Assembly: GCA_035079385.1 (NCBI GenBank)
Contig: JAVHKY010000015.1
Span: forward strand, 1,426,001-1,490,000
Direction: 5' to 3'
DNA: 64,000 bases
Origin: Aspidiotus rigidus
Taxonomy: Eukaryota; Arthropoda; Insecta; Hemiptera; Diaspididae
Shown piece after piece: positions 11,526 through 21,331 of this stretch; the stretch's first letter is position 1; each line of letters starts with the position of its first letter. The position numbers and the translations under genes were made by a program. A model generated the notes under the pieces. The model saw nothing but the letters and a program-made list of their open reading frames with translations. It searched no databases and was not told where the DNA came from.

Positions 11526-11893
11526 TTATTTTTTCGCTGCTGCTGCTGCTGCTGCCAGCGGTACCAGCGGGTGACCTTGCGGTACGGCAGGGTCCATCAG
11601 TACGTACCCGTTCATATCAATCGGTTCATCGTCTAGTACTTCAATAAGAAAAGATCTCGGCCTTCCCATGCATATGAATCCTCTCACCAAATCTCGTGCT
11701 TCACCTTGTTTTCCAACTACTGAAAATATATTCTCCTCGCCAGGATGTTCGAGTGTAACAACATTATCTTCGTAGTCCGGCTTTACACCATGTTTATTCA
11801 TCAGAGCACATAAATGTAAATGCCACCTATCGTCGTAATTAGATGTACTTATCCCCTCTATTTCCTCGCCTTCCTGCACGTTATCGGCTACAC
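11526..11893 (-). CDS. Exon 2 of unknown secreted protein (C-terminal 121 residues)
   Basis: Open from a 3' splice site (TTGAACAG|GTGTAG, exon starting at 11893) to a stop at 11526. It encodes an acidic start (VADNVQEGEEIEG), a mixed region with DDRWHLHLCALMNKHGVKPDYED and GRPRSFLIEVLDDEPIDMNG, and ends in eight alanines (from a GCTGCT repeat) and KK. Entered in phase 1 it joins exactly to the signal-peptide exon at 13702-13597, giving 157 aa. I do not recognise the family. The codon pattern and lack of stops support a real exon. The tail of alanines may be polymorphic because it rests on a trinucleotide repeat. Confidence 0.6.
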
Positions 11894-11954
11894 CTGTTCA
11901 ACATTCAAGTCCACAAATTAAAATGAAATTTTATTGTAGTTTCTCTGTTACGAT

Positions 11955-12555
11955 CTGCCCAAATACACAGGGAGTTATTAGCTCGAGAAGAAGTATTGGA
12001 GGTATGTGGATTGGAGGAAGTTTAGAGTGTTAATGATGGATTCTGAGTGGTTGAAGGTGGTAGAAAAGGCTTGAGAGAGAAAAGAAAATGATTTTTTGAG
12101 GTTTTTGGGAGAAAAAACGGAAGGCAGAATAATTCTTCAGCCTGGCAGTATTAGCATTAGGGTGGAGCGGTGAGCCCTAGGAGAAGGAAGGTGTGCCCAA
12201 TTCTAAGTCATGCTATTACTATTTCTTCATGTCGTGAGGAACGAATTGAATAGGACCAGGAGATCGAAGATGTTTTAACTAAGCGAAGTTTATTGTGGGG
12301 AGGATCAAAGGTTGTCCCATGATAAGATGATTAGAGAACTATTGTAAAATTTTGAGTCATACACAGGAGAAAGCGAGGAATGAGGAGAACAAGGCGTGCC
12401 TGGCTGCTACGTCCACTATCGCTCACTTACCACAGCACTGTGTCGTGACCGGAACCCACAGGAAGGCAATCGAAGATAGAAAATATGTTAAGTGGTGCAG
12501 GAGGATGAGAATACGCTGAACGATAGGGTAGCAAGCGTAGGGGCCTTGCATAGCT

Positions 12556-12627
<72 letters not shown>

Positions 12628-13250
12628 TAAATGAGGAGTGGTCTTTGCAACTCAGACTAATGAGGAAAAATATTTTTACAGAGATGTATAAAGCATCTCT
12701 GTGAAAATTGTTTCCTTTTTGAAAGAAATGAATTTGCGGGGCGAGAGAGGTGTGTAACTCAGGAATAGATGGCAGATAGTTCAGCAGTATATCTGGAGGC
12801 CGGATTTTGCTTACGGAATAACGAGACTTCTCTGTCGATAGAGAAGACGTATCCAGTTTTGAATCCGATTTGGATCCATCTTTAAAGCACAGGTGGGACA
12901 GAAAATCATTAGCAGTAAGGGCTTTGATGTGTCTGATGTAGATTATGTTGGCTAATTTTCGGTAAGTCAGCCAAGTCGAGGGGAATATCAGGCGTCGGGA
13001 TACTCAGGGAAGAGTGGATGAGTAGATAGGGAGGCGGGGCTTGATGAAAGAAGTAGTGAGTCTTGAAAGTGGAGGGTGGGGAGAAAGATTAAGAGTATAG
13101 AAACTGGACCGTAAACGCAAGAAAGTTGGCGGTAAGCGATAATGAGCGGAATTACAGAGAAGGAATACCAGCTCAGAACATAGGCTAAGCAGCGAGAGCT
13201 GAGGGTAATGACCAGAGATATCGAAATTTCACTTTTTATCATACTTTCCC
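11955..13250 (-). mobile_element. Degenerate LINE with RNase H (family LINE-J), minus-strand copy
   Basis: In minus orientation, 13250-13040 matches the post-RT part of the copy at 17560-17780 at the DNA level. Next, 12990-12750 encodes an RNase H start: FKDGSKSDSKTGYVFS followed by YTAELSAIYS, matching the DGS-K...G...AEL pattern. The stretch 12480-12330 has WVPVTT...VDVAAR, the RNase H end, with a frameshift. Finally 12080-11955 gives NHSESIINTLNFLQST, matching the C-terminus of the copy at 50208-50417. Stops and frameshifts are many. The element lies in the intron between the two exons of the unknown secreted gene, on the same strand. Confidence 0.75.
12557..12624. repeat. (AG)34 dinucleotide microsatellite
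   Basis: Uninterrupted AG repeat of 68 bp inside the minus-strand LINE relic; the Arg-Glu open frame across it is an artefact. Confidence 0.98.
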
Positions 13251-13596
13251 TTTGAGATCTTTCAGTATTATGGTATCTAGGCTAGAAGTTGTAAAACTTG
13301 AACGTGAACAAGAAGGGGCAAATTCATATGGTAGATATTGATATATGATTTTACTCTCCCGTAACTTTACAAAATCTGTGGTACAATTTTTGAAACCTTG
13401 GAGGTAGTAAAGAGTTTTTAAAAGTTAACCTTTTCCAATATATATTTGATTTGAAACTCCAACCGTATTATGGGCTAAATTCTATTTAGTTTGGGCTTGC
13501 AATAGCGCTTAGCCTTGGTTGCGTGCTCCAACCTCCCATTACATATAATTGAAACGTTGACGATGAAACAAAAAACTAGGTAACGCACTAACTTAC

Positions 13597-13702
13597 CTAT
13601 GGAATACACTGGCAACACGATATACCGAGGCTGACATGCATTGGGCTCAATCACACTGAAGAGTACAAGTACAAGAGTGACGTAGAAATTCATCCTAGAC
13701 AT
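13597..13702 (-). CDS. Exon 1 of unknown secreted protein (signal peptide)
   Basis: ATG at 13702 (or the in-frame ATG nine bases later) begins MSRMNFYVTLVLVLFSVIEP-NACQPRYIVLPVYSI, a clear signal peptide with likely cleavage near NAC-Q. The exon stops at a consensus donor (CATAG|GTAAGT, exon end 13597) in phase 1. The exon at 11893-11526 is open in the matching phase, so the spliced protein is 157 aa with a mature part of about 135. The gene lies inside the putative long intron of the isocitrate dehydrogenase gene, on the opposite strand. Extra exons in the 1.7-kb intron cannot be excluded. Function unknown. Confidence 0.6.
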
Positions 13703-13749
13703 GTAAAATAAAACTTATTGGTATCAATGGTCCATGAACAAGAGGGACA

Positions 13750-15756
13750 ACGTACTAGTGACTGTACCTGGAATCTTTGGTATAACCGGATGAAAATTAT
13801 GACCTAAAATTAATTAATTATGTAGGAGATTGCAAAAATATAATATTTTGCTCATTACTCATAACTTTTTAACAATAATACGGGCGTTATGCAAGCCACT
13901 TTTCTTATTTAAATGAAAGCTGGAAAATTTATGTACTACGCCTCGTCCATACGTATTTCGACTTTGAAATTTGATCAATAAATTATACGGCTGCCATTAG
14001 AAAACAATGACCTTGTCCTACTTTGGAAACTTCTTAGGGACTTGCAAAAATGGAGGAACATACAGGAATTTGATTATCAAAGGAGGACCAAATGAGCCTC
14101 ATGATTTCGATTCGGGTGAACCTGACTTGCTATAAAGACTGGGGAAGTCACGGAAAGATCTAGAGACTTGAAATTTTCTCCTCAACTGAACATACCACGT
14201 GAGCGGCGAAAGAAACTCGCTGAAAACTGCATCTGTTGAGATGTAGACCGACTTTCGACCTACAGGCATGAATAGAAAGTTAAAAAAGTGAGAAAACACT
14301 TGATTTTATTCTACAAACTCCACAGAACAAACTCAAAATAACCTAGATTTTCGTGTAATCCGTAAATGACTTTTCAGTCAAAAGTACTTGCGTTATAATT
14401 TTTCCATTTTATTTATTTGTGCGCCAATGGGCAATGAGCATCCTTTTCTCATCGCATGTCACATTTATTATTTTGAGTTTGTTCTGTGCGGTTTGAACAA
14501 TAAAATTCAGTGTTTTCTCACTTTTTTGATTCATCATGCCTCGCAACATATTCCAGCGATTAATTCAAGTTGCAAACTGAAACTATAGACGTAGACAATG
14601 AATCCGATGACCTTGATCTGATTTTTCGATGTAAGGACCTGATTAAAAATAGCCCGCGAGTAGTGAGCGAAGTTATTTTCTGCTGTAGCGTTCGAAACCA
14701 TTTCTCCAAAATGATTGATGACGTTCCTATTTCTTTAGTCAAGCTTCAAGAGATGAGGGGCTCTGTTTTCTAAAAACTGAGTTCTTCACTGTTGTTGTTG
14801 AAGTTCATATTTTTCCATTTTCTAATTATTCGAGACTTCGAACCTGAGCCACCCCCCCCCCCTCTTCATATATGAAATTTGTGAATTTTCTTCATCAGGA
14901 GGTATTCTTTCTAGAAATTTACTTATTGTAGTATTTTCTTTCTAGGAATTCATCATATCTTGCATGTTACTCATCAGCCCTCGTGCGATAAGAATTTTCG
15001 AGATTATTCACTTTAGACTTAAACAGACGGGTAACGACAACTAAAAGCGGACTCGTATCCAAGAAACCATTTTTATACTTACTTCGTAAAATTTTATAAA
15101 AGTTGTAAGAAGAAAACGAGAAAAAAATGCGAACAATTAAGGTGAGAAGAACTGTCGACAAGTATTAAACTGATGACTGGTGGAAAAGGATTTTTATAAG
15201 ATATGAAAGTGTGTCTTATTCTGTAGTTTACACAGACTATTATTTTTATACCGTTTTCGAGCAAATAACTCGAATTCAAAGTTTTGTTTACCTAATGAAA
15301 TCAGTACATTATGCTGTCGATGAAAAGATGCTCGGAAGGATTATTGGATGAGTCTGTGTTTTTTTTTTTCAGACGAGAGACATTTGTATCCGTATTTGCT
15401 CGTTTCACTATTGCGATAGATTAAACATTTAAATATAATATGTATAGTTCGCTCGACCCATTTTAGACAAAATACATAATCTGCTGTAAGAAATAACGTT
15501 GATGATGGAAATGTTTTACGTAACGAGTAGAAAAAATAACGAGGCACACATACAGAAAACTCTTGATTGATTTTTTTGCGGCATTTCTCTTTAAAATGGG
15601 AATCAAAAACTGGCCTTGGGTACAAAAAAACTCATTCTATAATGTTTATATATTTAGTATCCTTGTGCGCGGTAGGTTTGAGAAAAAATTTCCGTACCAT
15701 AGCTTACTAAAAGCAGGGATGGAGAATTTACACGGAAGCGCAATACTGAAATAAAA
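13750..15756. other. No gene recognised
   Basis: AT-rich. A plus-strand frame at about 14570-14773 reads VDNESDDLDLIFRCKDLIKNSP...ISLVKLQEMRGSVF and looks mildly protein-like, but has no ATG start, no clear splice sites and no family I know. A C10 run lies near 14853. Confidence 0.3.
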
Positions 15757-16410
15757 CTCACGAGTTCTTTATCGGAGTTAAACGAGGTATGACAGGGAAC
15801 CTGTTTGGGGCACATAGGATCTGAAAAATGTAGATTGTGACGTCACTGCCCAGACTTCGAAGCGCATAATAAATAAGAGGAGGGCTTGAAAAACAAAACT
15901 GTCGAGCTCCGAACTTTGCCGGACGGCGGACGTTTTTTCCGAAAAACCCTTCGGTGAAAGAAGTTTACTTGGAAAAATTTTGACTCTCGGGCTATATGTA
16001 TATGATAGGAGGGGCCCTTGGAAACATTTCGATTCTTCAGTTATAATGATAGGAGTCAAAATTAAGTTTTTTGCCGGACGGCGCACGGCAAATTTCCGAA
16101 AATTCCCCACAGGACCGGTTCCCTATTAAAAGAATGAACTCATTAGAAATACGAGAGGAAGAAAGGTGTCCTTTACTGCACATGCACACGTACAGGCTAT
16201 TAATTTGTCCATTATTTGGGGGAAGAAGGGTGGTTTAGAGGTTTAATGGCAGATTTTTGAATAACCCACGGAGTATACGCTTGCACGCGCACGATAATTT
16301 GGGGGAGGGGGTTGAGTACTCGCGGAATTTCAGAACGGGGTAAGGTGAGGCTGAAGACATAAAACATGTCATCAATTCAGCTGTCAAAGTACTCGATAAA
16401 AACAGAAAAA
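15757..16410 (+). repeat. Dispersed repeat family A, copy 2
   Basis: Begins 'actcacgagttctttatcggagttaaacgagg' (modules shared with 30160 and 39748), then 'cagggaacctgtttggggcac', a TGACGTCA at 15838, 'acttggaaaaattttgact' followed by 'atgataggagggg', then a second half with 'ttgcacgcgcacgataattt', 'gagtactcgcggaattt' and 'gaagacataaaacatgtca'. This is the most complete copy in the window (about 650 bp). No open frame or terminal inverted repeat seen. Confidence 0.7.
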
Positions 16411-16639
16411 TCACATGATGAATGAAGTCCAAAAATTATGCTCATATAAACCTGTGATCTTTGCTGCTGACAGTAAATGCAACATCATTTCTCATCAGAA
16501 ATATCTTGTTTTTCATTACATTTCATCACTGATGGTATTTCACACTGTAATGGGGGTCGTAAGCGGATGCTACATCCTAGAGAAGGTGAAGAACAAGAGC
16601 TCCTCTCTCCTATAAACTTCGCATGCAGTAAATTTTGAA

Positions 16640-16790
16640 GTTTAAAAGTTGGTCAAGGTCACGCGTGACGTCAGTATGTTACGCCTAGTATATTGAAAGC
16701 TGAGAATACTAGTAAATTTTCAATTTTCCTCAAGTATCTAAAGTCGGTCAAGGTGGCTCACGACGTCAGTGTAATGGAGGCTACAGCAAT
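16640..16790 (+). repeat. Two-copy direct repeat, about 100-bp period
   Basis: 'gtttaaaagttggtcaaggt' with 'cgtgacgtcagtatg' at 16644-16682 recurs as 'tctaaagtcggtcaaggt' with 'cacgacgtcagtgta' at 16737-16775. Both end in GACGTCAGT. Confidence 0.6.
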
Positions 16791-16984
16791 GAAACCCAAT
16801 TCACGTAGTTTAGAGCTTAGGACATTGTATGTTAGCCTTAGAATAATAAAGGTGAGAGATACAGGTCTTGGAAAATTTCTCGCAAAGTAGGTCAAGCACA
16901 AAGGTTGGAGGATTGAGGATCTCCTTAATTCCACTCCTCTTCCAACGGAACAGATAGTGAGTTTCCCGCTATAAACAATTATAT

Positions 16985-18400
16985 AATTTTGAACTCCCCA
17001 CAACAAACTTTTAAAACTCAAATGCACCCTTGAGTATCTATCCCACACTTGCACTGGTTGCAGCCGCGACCTCCTCCACAAGCTATACAATTCTTCGAAG
17101 TAAATAAATTCTGGAAAGTTTGCGCTTTATTTCACCCTCAAAGGACGTCTGCGTCTACTCTGACTGAACGTCCAAAAGGTCTCGCCATGTGCCTCAGATC
17201 GTGGATTTCATTTTTCTAGTAAAAACACGTTCTATTCACAATCCATAAAAGTTACTCACGTTTTTTTTTCGTCGCCTTCACCCCTTCTACAGAAAATTAA
17301 AATCAGCCCCCCAAACACCCACTAAATTCCTTGGCCTTATCTTCGATTCCAAATACTTCTGCACTCAACGCGTCAAACTTTTAAAATCACTAAATTCACT
17401 GAGCCTAAACTCTCTGAATGTCCTTAAATATCCATCCCACGCTGGCACTGGTTGCAGCCGCGAGAGCTATATACGATTCTCAAATCCGCTCTCAACTGGA
17501 CCAAGGGGCTCTAATCTACAGACAGACTAACAAATCCTCCTTAAAATGACTGGATGCAATACAATCTGCTACCTTAAGTTTAGCTCTTGGTGCCCTATAT
17601 TCAGCCTATGCGCTGAGGCTTCCAATTCCACTCAATTTCGCTTAGCGCCAACTTTTTTGTATCTACGTTCTAGGTTTCCCAAATCCCTATTTTTCTCCCT
17701 TCCCTCCGCTCTCAAAACTCACTATTTCTTTCATTAGGATCCGACCTCCTTCTTTCTAGTTCCTCATCCACCGCTCCTTGGGAGTACCGACATCTCACAA
17801 TCGCTTCGACCTGACTAACTTACCGAAAGCGTCCAAAGTGATTTACATCAGGGATATCAAAGTCATTATTGCTAGCAATTTTCCCTCCCACAGCCTGCGC
17901 TCTGAAGGTGGATCCAAATCGGGTTCAATACTGGTTACTTCATCTAGTCTCGCTCTTCTTTATCAAAATATTGGCCTCGTTATATTCTGCTGAACTGTCT
18001 GCTGTATATTCCTAGCTCACTCAGCTCTCTCTTCCCCCCCTCCTCGTAAAGTTCTCTTCTTTTTCTCTCTTCAAACCACGCAAGACTTGTACTCTTCCTA
18101 CCTTATTGTTGACCGCTCTCCCATCTTCTTGTACACCTTGACAATAACTTCCTCTACTTTCAATTCCCTACCTGTGGATCCTTGATCATATGGGCCTTGT
18201 GGAATACGACGCAGCTGAAAGGGACCTAGCAGCCAAAGAAGCCTGGCTCTCCTCTTCAATTACTGATCCCTCTGCCTTATTCGATGTATGACTTAAAATC
18301 TTACCATCATTTTCTGATCATCTCATCACGGTACAACCTTTGGTCCTCTCAGACACTTAATGAACTTCATTCAAACGCGAAAAGACGAATACTCCGAAGG
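16985..18400 (+). mobile_element. Degenerate LINE with RNase H (family LINE-J), plus-strand copy
   Basis: From 17290 the translated relic reads TKFLGLIFDSKYF...LKSLNSLSLNSLNVLKYPS, then IRSQLDQGALIY, then LDAIQSATLSLALGALYSAYALRLPIPLNFA (about 17545-17640). This is the region after the RT catalytic box in Jockey/I-type LINEs. The RNase H domain follows: DGSKS near 17915, AELSAVYS near 17990, and DHMGLVEYDAAERDLAAKEAWL at 18185-18255. A short duplicate of the 'cactggttgcagccgcgag' part lies at 17030-17080. Many stops; no intact frame. At its 3' side it abuts the end of the PLE at 18405. Confidence 0.75.
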
Positions 18401-18434
18401 GAGAGTAAACCTTGCAAACCGCAGAAAATACAAA

Positions 18435-18480
18435 ACGACGAGCGCTTTCGGTTAATAAACCATCTTCAAGGCTGAAATGA
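18435..18480 (-). ncRNA. Hammerhead-like motif in PLE2 end
   Basis: On the minus strand: TTGAAGA (one change from the CTGANGA core), then a 4-bp stem II (GGTT/AACC) and GAAA followed by GCGCTC. Stem II and GAAAG are kept in all three copies of this PLE family in the window (3894-3925, here, 63030-63062), while core box 1 differs in each. This suggests a decayed ribozyme inherited from an active ancestor. Confidence 0.4.
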
Positions 18481-18514
18481 AAGCAACTGACGAACGGAGG
18501 AGAAGAACAAAGTA

Positions 18515-20532
18515 TTAAGATTGACTAAACGAGAAATTACGGTGTGAATCATAGACCACTTCGATCAGGCCATCTTCCGGAATGAACGAGTTGAGTACAG
18601 TGATACCGTCAGTGTTGCGATGACGCATTATCTCTATATACTCGAGGACGATGCGCTTTCGATACGAATTCTCCTTATGGAGGAGCTTTTCGGATCCCTC
18701 ACGGAAGCTGTGGCCACTGTTTATCAAATGATCAGCAAAAGCTGACTCCGTTAATCGTCCCTGCTCCCAAGACTTCAGGTGCTCAACTACTCTAACTTTC
18801 ATTTGGCGGCTGGTCTCACCGATATAAAAGCCTCCAAAATCCCCACATTCCAACTTATAAACACCACTCCTCTCATCAATGGGTATGGGGTCCTTCAGTC
18901 TCACAAACAACCTCTTGACTGTGGTAGGGTTGTAGAACGCGGATCTGAAGCCAAACGGGCGGAGGGCAAGACCCAATTGGAGGAAGAACTTCCCCAGAAA
19001 AGGGAGACTGATCCAACGCAACCGGCGATCACGGATCGTGTCTCGGGGGAGGGAGGTGGTGGAATCAAGAATGCTCCTTGTAACTTTCCTCCGGACCATC
19101 ACGTCAACGTCGACATTGACCCCACTCACTCTAGCCAGGTGTTTTATTGTGAGTACTTCCTCCTTAAAAGCAGACTGACTCAACGGAATACGAGTCAGTC
19201 TGTGAACTAGGCTATGAAATGCAGCCATCTTGTGAGCAACAGGACCGAACGAACCACCGTGGACTAAAATATCGGGCGTAGTATCTTTCCTGTAAATTCC
19301 AAACTCATGGATGCCGTCTACAATAAAGATCGATAAATCCAAAAAGTTAATGGAAAATACCCCTATTTCCAACGTAAATTTGATGGAAAAGTACCAGGAA
19401 TTGAGATACCTCAGAAACTCACCAAGGAGATCTGGGTGACCAGTCCAGGTACATAGAACGTCATCAACGTACCTGTGCCAATAGTGAATATGATTGAGTA
19501 ACACCTGGTTTGAGGAAAAAAGGTCAAGTTCAAACTTGGACATGAAAACTTCGGAGATAAGAGAGCCTAAAGGTGATCCAATAGGGATCCCTACTTCATC
19601 AGGGAACTCGAAAAATTTTCCTTCAAATTTGCAGTAGAGGGGACCAGCAGGTATTCAGAAGATCGAAAAATTCCTGAAGCTCATTGTGAGGAATGTTGGC
19701 TCTGACGAGTAGCTCATCCATCCGCTGGATAGTAGCAGCCTTGAGAATATTCGGGAACAAACCAACAATATCAAAAGAGCAGATGGTCGTTCCCGGGGGA
19801 AGACTTACACCCTTCAGGACATCAGTTAAAGAGGCCGAATTCAAAACCGAATGAGGAGATTCAAAATCAATGCGATTTTTGAACCATCGGTCAAGGAATT
19901 TGGCAAGGAGGTAAGTGGTGGAGGGGAGGAGACGAAAGAAACAACGGGTCGCATCGGGGTATTGTTCTTATGCACTTTAGGCAGCCCTTAGAGGAGGGGG
20001 GGGGGTGGGGTTAGGAACAAGGAGGGTTTTTTTCAGAGCAGGAGTCTTGATAATAGCCTCACTCCTTAACTTCTTTGACGTGCTTCGGGAAGCTGAAATC
20101 CTCACTCTCTTGAGCACCACACTGCTGGAGGACCTCGTGGACCTTGGAAGAATAGGCGGATTTCTCCGTCACAACAACAGCATTTCCCTTGTCCGCCTTA
20201 GTGGCGATTAAATCTCCCTCTTTAATCTTCCTCTTTAAACCCTGAATCACTACTTCCATTTTATTACTCATGCGGGGGAGGGGGTTATTGCGGACTATCT
20301 CGGCACAAACTTTCTGGGTATTAAAACCAGAGCCAATCTTAACAGTAAGATCCGCAACAACATTAACCAAGGTTTCATCTTTCTTGAGGGGAGGTAGACT
20401 AAATTTCAAACCTTTCTCAAGGAGGGCTGTTTCATCACCATTGAACACTACCTGACTATTATTTATGAGAGGAGGGATGGAATTTATGAACGTCAACACC
20501 ATTACTCGACCCTTCCTCAACCACATCACCAA
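18515..20532 (-). pseudogene. PLE2 polyprotein: reverse transcriptase plus GIY-YIG, frameshifted
   Basis: N-terminal part 20532-20059 includes DLIATKADKGNAVVV. A frameshift follows, then HKNNTPMRP-like sequence (about 19970-19935), LLAKFLDRWFKNRIDF, SFDIVGLFPNI (19790), and a one-base frameshift near 19645. The long frame 19610-18515 follows: VGIPIGSPLGSLIS, catalytic HRYVDDVLCTW intact, SINFLDLSIF, then GVYKLECGDFGGFYIGETSRQMKVRVVEH. The GIY-YIG box is present, but the second Cys of the usual CxxC is Phe here (CGDF), unlike the copies at 63.5 and 6.3 kb. The last 342 residues are open, so decay is modest. Confidence 0.85.
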
Positions 20533-20760
20533 ATCCCTCGATCAGCTGTCTGTTTTCTCTTGTCCATACCTCCTAAACCTCCGAAAATCATTTTTTGTAC
20601 TCTGTCAAGCCTCCTATTTATTCTCCAACAACTGAGAATCCATTACTAACACTTAAATCTTCCTTCTGTACGCATACTATTACAAATCTGTTTGTTAATA
20701 ATCCTCTGTGTAGTTGAAAATCTTGTAAAGAAAGATAATGATGATAAAAATAAACTTGGA
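20533..20760 (+). mobile_element. LINE-J C-terminal fragment and 3' end
   Basis: Translated: LSVFSCPYLLNLRKSF...LFSNN(stop)ESITNT, matching FFSCPTLQPLRSS...NNNSETIDSTL at 50208-50417. It ends in an A-rich tail (gataatgatgataaaaataaac), as expected for the 3' end of a LINE. Confidence 0.6.
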
Positions 20761-20964
20761 AAAAAGTATCCTCGAAGTCTTCTGAATGGAATTAAGAATT
20801 ATGGTGTTAGTACAACTGCGATTTGAAAATCATCCAACATAGGATAATCAAATTTTATCCTAGAGAAGTTTGAACTCATAAAAAGTCGTCAAAATAAATT
20901 TTAAATGAATAATAATCAATTTAAATTCTAGTTTGTAATTTTTTCTTCTCTCTTCTGTTTGCAG

Positions 20965-20991
20965 TAATAATTCTGAAGACGATAACAAGGA
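20965..20991 (+). CDS. Micro-exon (27 nt) of the isocitrate dehydrogenase gene
   Basis: A pyrimidine-rich acceptor (TTCTTCTCTCTTCTGTTTGCAG, exon from 20965) and a consensus donor (GA|GTAAGT) bound 27 nt encoding, with the split Gly before and split Glu after, G-NNSEDDNK-E. It leaves in phase 2, and the acceptor at 21331 re-enters in the matching phase so that the protein reads ...DDNKESVPITVAYGDG. This gives the enzyme an acidic linker between the signal peptide and the Rossmann-like core. Confidence 0.65.
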
Positions 20992-21331
20992 GTAAGTTCT
21001 ATAAATTTGTTTCACACTCTACCGATCTGTTTATCCGTAGATTCCTGTGATGGAAAATGAAATCTTCGTTACGGCCATCATTTTGATAGACCTTGAGAAT
21101 AAAGTGGAGAGTGAGAAAAAAGAGAAACGTGGACCATAATTTGGTACTTTGAGAGTTTTTGTAAATAAGAGCGGATGTACATTCTTCGAGAGTCATTAAT
21201 TTTTTGGGGGCAAAAAAAACAAAATAAGCACGAGAGTTTCCTTGATTTCAAAATTTTGTATTTCAACATTTTTTTTAGCTTCTATTTATTCATTGAATTG
21301 ATGAAGGAACCTTACTTTAAAACACCTCTAG

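Larger units (their letters stand above)
18405..20560 (-). mobile_element. Penelope-like retroelement PLE2
   Basis: Minus-strand element. The protein part spans 20532 to 18515, followed by a 3' end (18510-18405) with the hammerhead-like motif shared with the copies at 3894 and 63030. It lies between a LINE-J relic (to 18400) and another LINE-J fragment (from 20533), and inside the putative intron upstream of the isocitrate dehydrogenase micro-exon. Confidence 0.8.

Noticed and set aside
12492..12704. Open frame with a long Arg-Glu repeat
   Set aside because: Translation of the (AG)n microsatellite inside a LINE relic.
18779..19210. 143-codon plus-strand frame
   Set aside because: Antisense shadow of the PLE2 frame.
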